Of a DNA stretch of 64,000 nucleotides, positions 37,597 to 45,659 are shown piece by piece. The stretch is from CAZDQL01 sp964507325. GTDB lineage: Bacteria > Planctomycetota > UBA1135 > GCA-002686595. A model generated the notes under the pieces. The model saw only the letters and a list, made by a program, of their open reading frames with translations. It was not told the DNA's origin and did no database searches. The stretch lies in contig CAZDQL010000016.1 of NCBI GenBank assembly GCA_964507325.1, positions 24,375 to 88,374 on the forward strand, written 5' to 3'. Within the stretch, counting starts at the first letter, position 1. Each line of letters starts with the position of its first letter. The position numbers were made by a program, and so were the translations under genes.

Positions 37597-37771
37597 GGGG
37601 GGAAGGGGGGCAGAAGGTGTGACGCGCCGCGATGGGGGAGCGGCCTAAGTCCGATGTCCCCCTGTGCTGCGCCAAGGGTCGTGCTCGTTTCGTCGAGCAA
37701 GCTATCCTGCGCCCGATGAGCAGACAACGATCGATGAACGGGTTTTGGACGTACACGCGGGGGTCAAAAGG

Positions 37772-38410
37772 ATGAGCAGCGCGCGATTCCTACTCTTGCG
37801 GCATGGTTTGGTGGTCGAGCGCTGGCGCGGGCGCATCTACGGGCGGCTGGACGCGGAGCTCTCGGCGGAAGGGGAGGAGCAGTCGAGGAGCAACGCGCGC
37901 GCGTTGGCCGGGGCGCCCCTGGCTGCGGTGATCTCCTCCGGCTCGCCGCGGGCGGAGCACACCGCGGCCCTGATGCGCGCCGGGCGGGACCTCCCGCGTC
38001 GCGACGACCCCCGGCTGGCGGAGATCGATCGCGGAGATTGGGCCGGATTCGACCGCGCCGACCTTGAGGCCGTGCAGCCGGGGGCCTGGGACGCCTTCTG
38101 GGCCGGCGGGGGGACGATGGCGGTTCCAGGAGGTGAGTCCCTGGCCGACGTGGTCCGGCGCGTGCGGGAGGCCCTGGACGAGTTGGCGGACGAGTTCTCC
38201 GGCCGCGCGGTCGCGATCGTCGCGCACCGTTGGGTGATCCGAGCGGCGCTCTGCCAGGCCCTCGACCTGCCCGTGGAGCACGGCGCGCGCTTCGAGGTGC
38301 AGCCGGCCGGGGGTGTCCTCGTCGACTGGCCCGGCCCGGAGGCGCGTCGGGAGGGCCGGGCGGCATCGGTGGTGCTCCCAGCGCCCGGACGACCCCTCGG
38401 TCAGTTGTGA
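37772..38410 (+). CDS. Histidine phosphatase (phosphoglycerate-mutase-like) family protein
   Basis: I chose the ATG at 37772, preceded by AAAAGG, giving 212 residues. The catalytic RHG motif is in LLLRHGLVVERWRGRIYG near residues 6-24. DAELSAEGEEQS, SSGSPRAEHTA (arginine of the phosphate pocket), LAEIDRGDWAG and VAIVAHRWVIRAAL (second catalytic His) follow in family order. Members include alpha-ribazole phosphatase and small-molecule phosphatases; the substrate is undetermined here. A perfect TGCTCG/CGAGCA hairpin with a TTTCGT loop lies upstream, near 37680-37697. Confidence 0.9.
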   Translation: MSSARFLLLRHGLVVERWRGRIYGRLDAELSAEGEEQSRSNARALAGAPLAAVISSGSPRAEHTAALMRAGRDLPRRDDPRLAEIDRGDWAGFDRADLEAVQPGAWDAFWAGGGTMAVPGGESLADVVRRVREALDELADEFSGRAVAIVAHRWVIRAALCQALDLPVEHGARFEVQPAGGVLVDWPGPEARREGRAASVVLPAPGRPLGQL

Positions 38411-38646
38411 CTGGGCCCTCCGGGAGAGGGCTCACTCTCACCCTCACCCTTCGCCGGCGGTTGACCCGACCCGCCGAGGCTGGCCTCGAGCAAGCGTCGC
38501 ACGTCGAAGAGGGCCTCCCCGGCGTTGGCGGCAAGCCAGATGAAGTAGCAGTCGACCGGCTCAGTGGCGTCGTCCACGGGAAAGGCGGCCTTGCAGGTCG
38601 CGTCGCACGGCCGCAGCTTGTGCAGGAAACAGTACTTGCTCGCCAT
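38401..38646 (-). CDS. Small cysteine-containing protein of unknown function
   Basis: The 81-residue protein has an N-terminal part with four cysteines (CFLHKLRPCDATC, then VDCYFIWL). A Gly/Pro/Glu-rich, probably disordered tail follows. The pattern could bind a metal ion or Fe-S cluster. It is real-gene-like because it fills the gap between two genes with normal codon use, and its end overlaps the convergent phosphatase stop by 10 bp. The start has only a weak ribosome-binding site. I do not recognise the family. Confidence 0.55.
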   Translation of the reverse strand: MASKYCFLHKLRPCDATCKAAFPVDDATEPVDCYFIWLAANAGEALFDVRRLLEASLGGSGQPPAKGEGESEPSPGGPSHN

Positions 38647-38673
38647 GGCGATCGGCGGGTCGGTTGACGGGGA

Positions 38674-39171
38674 TCAGGAGCGCCGTCGCAGGTGCAGGGT
38701 GCGCCAGTCGCCCTCGATGACAGCCACCCCGTCCTGGTTCGTGACCAGCGCGTCGAAGAGCACCCAACCGCGCTTGGGGTGCGGATCCTGCTCGCGGTCG
38801 CGCACCGTCAGGCGCACGCCGATCGTGTCGCCCGCGCGCACGGGCGCGGTGTAGCGGATGCCCATCTCCTGCAGGGCCGCGATGGTGCCGTGGAACGCTC
38901 CGGTCTGGTTGACCAGACCACTGGCGATCGACTGCACCAGCAGACCGTGGGCGATGCGACCGCGGAAGGGCGTGCGCTGGGCGGTGGTCTCGTCGACGTG
39001 CAGCGGATTGAAGTCCCCGGAGAGCCCGGCGAAGGCGGCGATGTCCGCTTCGGTCACCGTGCGCCGCGGCGAGAGGATCGAGAACCCAGGGGTCAGGTCT
39101 TCGAACCACAGGCCTTCGAGACGCCGGGCGCGGTCCTCGGTGGGCGGCGAGGGGGTGCTCGGAGTGGACAT
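38674..39171 (-). CDS. MaoC-like (R)-hydratase/dehydratase domain protein
   Basis: The 165-residue protein is a single hot-dog domain. The active-site motif is DFNPLHVDETTAQRTPF followed by IAHGLL, giving the Asp/His dyad of MaoC and (R)-specific enoyl-CoA hydratases. TVTEADIAAFAGLSGD precedes it, as is typical. It could hydrate enoyl-CoA or act in fatty-acid or polyester metabolism. No neighbouring fatty-acid genes specify the pathway; the fab cluster in this window is 15 kb away. It is transcribed divergently from the propeller lipoprotein gene. Confidence 0.9.
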   Translation of the reverse strand: MSTPSTPSPPTEDRARRLEGLWFEDLTPGFSILSPRRTVTEADIAAFAGLSGDFNPLHVDETTAQRTPFRGRIAHGLLVQSIASGLVNQTGAFHGTIAALQEMGIRYTAPVRAGDTIGVRLTVRDREQDPHPKRGWVLFDALVTNQDGVAVIEGDWRTLHLRRRS

Positions 39172-39566
39172 GGCGGCAGTCTAGGGGATTCGGGCCTGCC
39201 TGCGCCGGGCTGGGGGGTTGGGACGGTCGCGATGCGACATAACGTACATTATCCGACACAACGAAGATGGGCACCGGACCCGCCTCGGGACGCCCCAACT
39301 GGATCAGCGGACGCACGACCGTCGCGGGCGAGGAGAGTCCACGGTCGTCAGGAACGGCCGATCGCTGCCGACGTCCGAGGCTCGGGCGGCACGGGAGTCC
39401 AGCGCTGGGTCGTACGGCCCCTCGACGTCGTCCTCCCAGTGAGCTGCGGTGCACAGCCGCGACCGGAATGCCCCGACGGGCCGGTCGCGTGCCGTCCGGC
39501 CGCCGATTCGGGGGGCGGAGACTAGACTCTGTAGCGACCCCCATCAGCAATCCACGAGTTCTGCCC
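39172..39566. promoter_or_regulatory. Divergent intergenic region with AT-rich palindrome
   Basis: This 395-bp gap separates maoC (minus) and the propeller lipoprotein (plus). I see no credible gene. An AT-rich imperfect palindrome ATAACGTACATTAT (39239-39252), flanked by CG on both sides, stands out against the GC-rich background and may be an operator or a -10 region. Overlapping short frames here look like shadows. Confidence 0.4.
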
Positions 39567-40622
39567 ATGAGCCCCCCCCTCAAGTCCCCCACTCTTGTCG
39601 CCGCCGGCCTGGCCTGCCTCGCCGCCTGCGCCAGCACCCCCAAGGAGACCACCGAAGTCCTGCTCCTCACCCTCGCCCCCGAGGTCGAGAAGGACGAAGG
39701 ACTGGGTCTCACCGTCCAGGAGGAGTCGACCCTGGCCTACCTGGAGACGATCGAGCAGTCGCCCAACGTCAAGGCCGTGAATCCGATGGTGCAAACCGAC
39801 GACGAGGGCGCGCAGGTGGGCCCTCCCGTCCTCTCCCCCGTGTCGAACGATCTGGTGTTCCGCCTCCTCAAGAAGGACAAGCAGGGCCAGTTCCATTCGA
39901 ACATCTGGCTCCAGGCCGAGGGGGCCAGTGCCCGCACCCAGGTCACCCTCGGCAACTGGCTCGACAACACGCCCTGCTACACCCCCGAAGGGACGCACAT
40001 CGTCTTCTCCTCCAACCGCACGGGTCCGAACCCCAGCCTGTGGCGCATTCGCGCCAAGGGCGGGGGCGGGATCACCCGCATCACGAGCGACCCCAGTGTG
40101 GAGGACTTCTACCCGTCGATGGGTACCAGTGGGTCGATGTTGGCGGTCTGCCGCCTCTTCCAGCACGCGCCCATGCCCCAGGTCTGGGTCGTCAACGCCA
40201 GCACGGGGATGAGCACCCAGCTGCGTGAGGGCAGCCAACCGGCTCTCTCACCGGACGCCCAGACGATCCTCTTCGTGCGGGAGCACCCGGACAGCGGTCA
40301 CACCCAGCTCTTGAAGATGGACGCTGAGGGGGGGCCGGAGATGCAGCTCACCTTCAACACCGACTACGACGTGGTGCACCCGGCCTGGTCCCCCGACGGC
40401 GAGAGGATCCTCTTCGCCTCCAACGAGGCCCGCGACAAGAAGGACCGCCGCAACTTCGACATCTGGATGATGGATGCCGACGGCGGGAACGTGACCTTCC
40501 TGACCACCAATGGCTCCTGGGACGATCACCCCCGCTGGAGCCACACGGGCGAGTACGTGTACTTCCGCTCGAACCGCGGCGGCAAGTGGGGGATCTGGCG
40601 CTTCAAGCTCAGCGACGGCTGA
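39567..40622 (+). CDS. PD40/TolB-like beta-propeller lipoprotein
   Basis: The 351-residue protein starts at the ATG at 39567, opening a lipoprotein signal with lipobox LAAC and lipidated Cys21. The body has repeated PD40 blade motifs: GTHIVFSSNRTGPNPSLWRI, HPAWSPDGERILFASNEA, HPRWSHTGEYVYFRSNRGG and a degenerate PALSPDAQTILFVRE. This is like the propeller of TolB but without its N-terminal Pal/TolA-binding domain. The protein is likely tethered to a membrane outside the cytoplasm. No tol genes are near, so the partner is unknown. Confidence 0.85.
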   Translation: MSPPLKSPTLVAAGLACLAACASTPKETTEVLLLTLAPEVEKDEGLGLTVQEESTLAYLETIEQSPNVKAVNPMVQTDDEGAQVGPPVLSPVSNDLVFRLLKKDKQGQFHSNIWLQAEGASARTQVTLGNWLDNTPCYTPEGTHIVFSSNRTGPNPSLWRIRAKGGGGITRITSDPSVEDFYPSMGTSGSMLAVCRLFQHAPMPQVWVVNASTGMSTQLREGSQPALSPDAQTILFVREHPDSGHTQLLKMDAEGGPEMQLTFNTDYDVVHPAWSPDGERILFASNEARDKKDRRNFDIWMMDADGGNVTFLTTNGSWDDHPRWSHTGEYVYFRSNRGGKWGIWRFKLSDG

Positions 40623-40646
40623 CGGGGCTGGGGTGGTCGAGAGCGG

Positions 40647-40679
40647 CGGGAGGCGTCCCTGGGGCACTTCCCGCCGTCA
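40647..40679 (+). terminator. Possible hairpin terminator after the propeller lipoprotein gene
   Basis: An 8-bp CGGCGGGA/TCCCGCCG stem with a roughly 16-base loop begins about 25 bp after the stop. No T-tract follows, so factor-independent termination is uncertain. Confidence 0.4.
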
Positions 40680-40753
40680 GGCCGTTGGGTTCGGGGCCGA
40701 GTGTGCCGAAGATGAGGGGGTCTCGGTGTCCCCCACCCCACGCGGAGCCCACC

Positions 40754-41374
40754 ATGCGCCGATCCCAAGCCATCCTGCTCCCGACCCTGCTCCTGACCGC
40801 CTGCGTCCTCCCCGTCGACGGCGGGCGCGCCTCCTACGGCGCCGGGGGCGATCTGCGGGCGTTCACCTACGTCCCCGATCTGCCGATCTCGCACCCTCCC
40901 TTCCAGGAGGTGCACGCGAGTTGGAAGCAGCGGCTGGCGATTCCCTACGTGTTCGTCGACCACGTGGGCAGCTACACCGCGACCGGCTCCCTGATCCCGG
41001 TCGTGCACCGCGAGATGCGGGCGCAAGGGCTCGAGCCGGACGGTCCCCCCTTCTGCCTCTTCTACGACGACCCGGGCGTGACGCCGGTGGACCAGCTGCG
41101 CTCGCGGGCCTGCATTCCGCTGCGCGGCGAGCGGCCGGTGGCGACGCCCCTGGGCTACGAGGTGGTGCGCAGCACCACCGTCGGGTACGCGTTCGTGTCG
41201 GGGCTCTACCCCGAGGTGCCGCGGGCCTACCCCGGGATCCTGGCCTACCTGGATCGCATGGGCTGGGAGCGCTCGGGGCCGATCCGGGAGGTGTACCTGG
41301 TCCCCCCCGGCGAGGACCCCGATCCCGACGTGTTGGTGTGCGAGATCCAGATCCCCGCCCAACGGCGGCAGTGA
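40754..41374 (+). CDS. GyrI-like small-molecule-binding lipoprotein
   Basis: The 206-residue protein has a lipoprotein signal (RRSQAILLPTLLLTAC, lipidated Cys17). A domain of about 150 residues resembles the effector-binding fold shared by GyrI, SOUL and AraC/BmrR ligand-binding domains: FVDHVGSYTATGSLIPVVHREMRAQG, CLFYDDPGVTP, and C-terminal WERSGPIREVYLVPPGEDPD. GyrI-like domains bind or hydrolyse small hydrophobic molecules. As a lipoprotein it would act outside the cytoplasm. Its ligand is unknown. Confidence 0.75.
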   Translation: MRRSQAILLPTLLLTACVLPVDGGRASYGAGGDLRAFTYVPDLPISHPPFQEVHASWKQRLAIPYVFVDHVGSYTATGSLIPVVHREMRAQGLEPDGPPFCLFYDDPGVTPVDQLRSRACIPLRGERPVATPLGYEVVRSTTVGYAFVSGLYPEVPRAYPGILAYLDRMGWERSGPIREVYLVPPGEDPDPDVLVCEIQIPAQRRQ

Positions 41375-41384
41375 CCCACCTCCC

Positions 41385-43052
41385 TCAGGCGCGCAGCTCC
41401 GCGGCCTCGGGGGGGTAGCAGCGGTAGATCGAGAGGGTCCCGTCCAGGGAGATCGATCCACGCAGGTGATCCCCCGGGCGCAGGCGCTCGGCCAGCCCCT
41501 GCGCCGGGCGGGCGGAGTGGTCGCGCCCACGGCGGTCGCGCAGACCGCCGTAGCGACCGTCGGCGCCGCGGCGCACTTCGAAGAGCTCGCCGGTGGCGTC
41601 CTCGGGCGGAGGCGGCAGGAGACGGTTGAGCTCGGCGATGCGCGGCAGGGTCCCGCGCAGACTCACCAGGGTCGGGCCGAAGTCGCGGCGCAGCTCCAGG
41701 TGATGGGCTTCGTCCGCCCAGCGGGAGAAGGCCTCCAGGGCGTCGAGCAGCTGGCGCGCATCCCGCTTCCCTCCCAGGGTGCCGTGCTCGTGGATCCAGA
41801 AGGTGGTGAAGCGCAGCAGCTGGCCGGCACCCAGCTCCTCGAAGCTGCCGAGCCCGCTGCCGTACTCGCCCAGGCTGCGCAGGCAGGCGAAGCGGCGCGC
41901 CGCGTCCCCGCTCCCCTCCCGCTCCACCTCCCAGAGGAACTCGTCGACCATCGCCCCCACCACCCCGGGGAACTCGGGGGCCGGATCACCCTCCTCCTCG
42001 CTCTCCCCCATCTCCTCATCCCGAGCGCTCCCGGGGGCGAGCGCGAGGTCGCGTTCCAGGTCGCTGAAGAGCTGCTCCAGGTCGCGCCCCGCCGCGCGAC
42101 CGCGCTCGAAGGCGGCCAGCGCCTCGCGCACGTCCGGGGCGGGCTCCTCCCGCGCTGCGGACGACGGGGCCTGGGGCGAGAGGGCGCCCCAGGCGAGTTG
42201 CAGGAGACGCCGCGCCTGCTCGAGATCGAGCTCCGTCTCGAAGGCCAGCTCGTCGAGGATCTCACCCAGCACGTCCCCCGCGCCGTACACCAGGCGATCG
42301 GGGCGCAGAGGCTGGGCGGCGAGGAGCGCCAGCACGCGCTCCACCTCCGCAGGCTCGAGTCCCCCATCTTCGAGGAAGCGCCGCGCAGCGCCGATCGGGT
42401 CCCCCTCCGAGCGCGGCGCATCGGCGCCCCAGAAGAGCCGTTCCAGCTCGAGCTGGGAGAGGCGCAGCACCGAGGGTCCACCGCCCTCGCGGGCGCGCGC
42501 CAGGTCGATCTCCAGGGCCTCCCGCAGGCTGGACTCGCGGAAGAGCGCACCCGCCAGGGAGAGCTCGTGGCTGCCGTCCGGGAGCGGGAAGAGCCGCCCC
42601 ACCAAGAGGTCCCCCACCGCGACGGGGTGGGCGGTGGGGGTCAGCGCGAAGGTCCCCAGGCCGGCCAGGTCGCGCACCCAGCACACCCCGGCGCTGGAGC
42701 CGCCTCCCTGCGGGGCGAGCTCCGCCACCTCGAAGACGCCGGAGAAGGATCCCCGCAGGCTGGTGACGGCGAACTCGATCGCCTGCTCGTCATCCCCGAG
42801 GTCCTGGCACCAGCGGTCGCCCAAGCGCTCGACCGGGACGCCGTAGAGGGCCGGGCTGTGGCGCTCGAGGAGGAACCACTCCAGGTGGCGGCGGGCCGCC
42901 AAGTAAGCCTCCTGCACCGTGCCAGAGGGGGGCGGACCGCCGAAGAAGTCGGCCGTACTGGTCTCGAGCTCGCGGGTGAGCACGGGGTCCTCCCGCACCC
43001 GGGCTCCCAGGGCCGACAGGGCCCCATCGATGACTTCGGAGGGGGTTCTCAT
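41385..43052 (-). CDS. Large cytoplasmic protein of unknown function
   Basis: The 555-residue protein starts at the ATG at 43052. No signal peptide or membrane helix is visible. The N-terminal ~170 residues include a conserved-looking AARRHLEWFLLERHSPALYG and ACTSLRGSFSG-like AVTSLRGSFSGVFEV. The middle is acidic and helical, with long Glu/Asp/Ala stretches. The C-terminal part (about 400-555) includes RFACLRSLGEYGSGLGSFEELG and ends in a small beta-rich region. No catalytic motif is recognised. It converges with the GyrI-like gene (10 bp) and diverges from cvpA. Confidence 0.7.
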   Translation of the reverse strand: MRTPSEVIDGALSALGARVREDPVLTRELETSTADFFGGPPPSGTVQEAYLAARRHLEWFLLERHSPALYGVPVERLGDRWCQDLGDDEQAIEFAVTSLRGSFSGVFEVAELAPQGGGSSAGVCWVRDLAGLGTFALTPTAHPVAVGDLLVGRLFPLPDGSHELSLAGALFRESSLREALEIDLARAREGGGPSVLRLSQLELERLFWGADAPRSEGDPIGAARRFLEDGGLEPAEVERVLALLAAQPLRPDRLVYGAGDVLGEILDELAFETELDLEQARRLLQLAWGALSPQAPSSAAREEPAPDVREALAAFERGRAAGRDLEQLFSDLERDLALAPGSARDEEMGESEEEGDPAPEFPGVVGAMVDEFLWEVEREGSGDAARRFACLRSLGEYGSGLGSFEELGAGQLLRFTTFWIHEHGTLGGKRDARQLLDALEAFSRWADEAHHLELRRDFGPTLVSLRGTLPRIAELNRLLPPPPEDATGELFEVRRGADGRYGGLRDRRGRDHSARPAQGLAERLRPGDHLRGSISLDGTLSIYRCYPPEAAELRA

Positions 43053-43197
43053 GGTCTGGATCGGATCCCTGGGGCGCATATCCTAGCCTGCGCGGGCAGG
43101 CCGAGACTTCATTTGAGACCCCTGGATTGCTATGAGGTCTGAAAGCCTCCACCCCCAAAACCCAAGGTACAGTGGGTCAGAAGCCCGCCCGAGCCCC

Positions 43198-43803
43198 ATG
43201 AGCACCCTGTCGATCCTGCCGATCATGCAAGAAGCCGACCCCGGCCTGTGGGAGAAGACCCTGGCCCTGCCCTGGATCGATCAGGTCGGGATGGTCCTGA
43301 TCGGGATCTTCATGATCCTGGGGATCTGGCGCGGCCTCTGGTGGCAGGTGATCCGACTCCTGGGGGTGATCATGTCGATCGCCCTGGCGCGGGCCCTGAC
43401 GCCGCGCCTGCAGCCCACCGTCGCGGAGGCCTTCGACCTCTCCCCCGCCCTCAGCCACGGCGCAGTCTGGTTCACGATCTTCGTAGGGGGGTTGGTCGTG
43501 GCCACCCTGCTCGGCCTGATCGGCAAGAAGGCGTTGGAGGCGATGCAGCTCGGGTTGGTGGACCGAGCCGGTGGGGCGGTCATCGGGGGCCTGACCGGGG
43601 GGATCCTGCACTCGGCCCTGCTGGTGATCATCAGCTCGCTCGGCAACGCCGACTGGAACCACGCCAACCTGCCCCAGGATTCCGCCAGCGCCCGCTGGCT
43701 GCGCGAGTTCTCCTCCTGGGAGCTGGGGCCCCTCGACGTGCAGGCCCGCGAGACGATCGTCGAGCGCTGGGCCGACCGCTGGCCCCGCAAGAAGGTGGAT
43801 TGA
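43198..43803 (+). CDS. CvpA-family membrane protein
   Basis: I chose the ATG at 43198, giving 201 residues. Four hydrophobic segments are seen: about 30-46 (GMVLIGIFMILGIWRG), 52-70, 88-106 and 128-150. IGIFMILGIWRGLWWQVIRLLGV is typical of the CvpA family (colicin V production and related proteins), and GKKALEAMQLGLVDRAGGAVIGGLTGGIL matches the second half. The biochemical role of the family is still unclear. It precedes the cobalamin riboswitch but is not downstream of it. Confidence 0.85.
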   Translation: MSTLSILPIMQEADPGLWEKTLALPWIDQVGMVLIGIFMILGIWRGLWWQVIRLLGVIMSIALARALTPRLQPTVAEAFDLSPALSHGAVWFTIFVGGLVVATLLGLIGKKALEAMQLGLVDRAGGAVIGGLTGGILHSALLVIISSLGNADWNHANLPQDSASARWLREFSSWELGPLDVQARETIVERWADRWPRKKVD

Positions 43804-43821
43804 CTCTCCACCGCCCGCGGA

Positions 43822-44205
43822 CTACCGTCCGAGGGACAACACGCTTCGCCTGTGCGGCGGGGAAGCAGGTGCGAATCCTGCACGGTCCCGCCACTGTGAG
43901 TTGCACGGGCCGCTGGTTCTGAGGGTCGCCGAGTAGCCCGCATCCCTCACCACCGCCGGCCAGAACCGACCCAGTTGGCTCCCAGCGGACGACTTGCAGC
44001 CGATCGGTCCTCGACGACCTCAGAGAGGTCGCCTGCGGAAGATCGGCCGCAACTCGCCCACTGGGCATCAACTCGGGCGATTCTGGCTCGCCGCTGGTGA
44101 GAGATGCGGGCTCGAGGCGCCCGGGTCACTGGGGTGAGCGCACCCCGGGAAGGCTGGACCGCGGTTCCATGTGACGAGTCAGGAGACCCACCGCGCAGCG
44201 CGGGA
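43822..44205 (+). promoter_or_regulatory. Cobalamin riboswitch with an oversized peripheral arm
   Basis: The 5' core GGGAAGCAGGTGCGAATCC...CCCGCCACTGTGA (43860-43899) matches the conserved P3-P5 part of adenosylcobalamin riboswitches. The 3' core matches the rest: GTCACTG at 44125-44131, CCGGGAAGGC at 44145-44154, and TGACGAGTCAGGAGACC (44172-44188). The two halves are normally separated by a few tens of bases; here about 225 nt intervene, folding as one hairpin (see 43924-44123). A further stem CCGACCC/GGGTCCGG near 44208-44234 may form the expression platform. The regulated gene is the secreted protein at 44310. Confidence 0.88.
43924..44123 (+). repeat. ~200-nt near-palindromic hairpin inside the riboswitch
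   Basis: The arms pair along their whole length around a perfect central CGACCT-CAGAG-AGGTCG (44015-44031). GCAGCCGATC pairs with GATCGGCCGC, GGCCAGAACCG with CGATTCTGGC, and GCCCGCATCCCTCACC with GGTGAGAGATGCGGGC. It sits exactly between the two conserved halves of the cobalamin aptamer and would simply extend one peripheral stem. It may be an inserted hairpin element or a lineage-specific extension. Confidence 0.8.
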
Positions 44206-44309
44206 TCGCCGACCCCGGGTTCTGGGTCCGGCCCCCAGCGCGGCATGGACGCCGACGCACCGGGCCTGGAAGCGGGACGGCGCGCACTGCGGATTTCAGA
44301 CGCCATCCC

Positions 44310-45650
44310 ATGACCATGCTGCGACTCATCGATCGTGCGAGGCCCGCCCTGGGCCTGCTGCTCCTCCTGCCCCTGTCCCCCATCGGGTTCTCTCCGGCCC
44401 TGGCCCAGGTCACGACCCAGCCGGGGTTCGAGACGACCGAGCTGCTCGACCTGGCCGGGGACCGGGTGTACGGCACCCTCTCCGACGGGGGCTACGTCTC
44501 CTTCGACGGCTTGGCCTTCGAGCGCTACGACGCCGCGGGGGCGTGGGTGGAGACCTACGACACCCTGCCCGCCTTCGTCTTCCCCTCCTTCCTGGAGGTC
44601 CACCCCTCGGAGCTCTTCGCCATCTGCGGCGAGAGCAGCAACGGAGACCTCTTCACCATCGACCTGGTGGCGGGGAGCGTCACCCCGCTGGTCAACCTGG
44701 TCTACAACTACGACCTGGCCTGGGACTCCGATCCCGCCTACGCCTACGTCAGCGCCAGCCTCGGCGGGTGGGCCGCCGGCAACGACGTGCTGCGCGTGGA
44801 GATCGCCAGTGGGCAGTACACCGAGGTGGCGTACGCCGTGGGCCCATCGGGGCCGATCGCGGTGGACGGCGACGGCAACCTCTACTACGTGACCCAGTTC
44901 GAGGGCACCGCCTGGCCGCCGCCCCTCGGGGAGGAGCACCTCTTGATGTGGTCCGACGCCCAGCTCGACGCCGGCGTGCAGTTGACCGAGGCCGATGCGA
45001 CCTACCTGACCGCGGGGCTGGACGGCGGGTCCTCCATGCTCCACGACCCCCACTCCGGCTACCTCTTCCTGGCCCACACCAACCACCAGGGCCTGGCGCA
45101 CGAGGTGCTGGCGATCGCCACCGACGGTACGGTCGTCGACACGCTGGCCGAGTGCTACACCTGGATCGCGGGGCTCGAGGTGGACCACGACGGGGGCCCC
45201 GCGACCTGCTTCGCCCAGCAGCCGACGAACGCCTTGCTGCGCGTGCAGAACACCGACTTCGGCGGCAGCACCCGGGACCGGGTGACGCTCGAGCCCATGC
45301 GCGCGCAGGCGAGCTACTCCGGCCCAGCCGCGGGAGCGCCCGGCGACGCCACGGTGACGATCAGCGGGGCGGAGCCGGACTCCAAGGTCGTGCTGCTGAT
45401 CTCGCGTGCCACCGATCTCCTCCCGAGCGAGCTGGTGCTGCCCCTCGGCTGGGGCGCGCCGACCTTCTTCGCCGCCCCCCCCGAGCGCGTGCTGCGCCGC
45501 ACCGCGGCCCTGCCGACCGACTCCCTCGGGGAGGCCGACTTCACCTACTGGCAGAGTCCGTCGATGGAGGGCGCCCTGCTCTTCCAAGCCCTGCTCTACG
45601 ACGGCGCCGGAGCACCGCTCGGGACGTCGACCTGGGTCGTCAACCAGTGA
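44310..45650 (+). CDS. Secreted beta-propeller-like protein under cobalamin riboswitch control
   Basis: The 446-residue protein has a signal peptide ending ALA (after residue 32). Residues about 35-325 contain regularly spaced blade-like motifs (YGTLSDGGYVSFDG, DGDGNLYYVTQFEG, DPHSGYLFLAHTN, DHDGGPATCFAQQPTNALLRV), suggesting a propeller. Residues about 345-446 form a beta-rich domain ending PLGTSTWVVNQ, a tail seen in many secreted proteins of this type of bacterium. No enzyme motif is seen. Because it follows a B12 riboswitch, capture of cobalamin or a related corrinoid is the most economical role, by analogy (not demonstrated homology) to the B12-binding propeller BtuG of Bacteroides. Confidence 0.7.
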   Translation: MTMLRLIDRARPALGLLLLLPLSPIGFSPALAQVTTQPGFETTELLDLAGDRVYGTLSDGGYVSFDGLAFERYDAAGAWVETYDTLPAFVFPSFLEVHPSELFAICGESSNGDLFTIDLVAGSVTPLVNLVYNYDLAWDSDPAYAYVSASLGGWAAGNDVLRVEIASGQYTEVAYAVGPSGPIAVDGDGNLYYVTQFEGTAWPPPLGEEHLLMWSDAQLDAGVQLTEADATYLTAGLDGGSSMLHDPHSGYLFLAHTNHQGLAHEVLAIATDGTVVDTLAECYTWIAGLEVDHDGGPATCFAQQPTNALLRVQNTDFGGSTRDRVTLEPMRAQASYSGPAAGAPGDATVTISGAEPDSKVVLLISRATDLLPSELVLPLGWGAPTFFAAPPERVLRRTAALPTDSLGEADFTYWQSPSMEGALLFQALLYDGAGAPLGTSTWVVNQ

Positions 45651-45659
45651 CCGGCCGCT

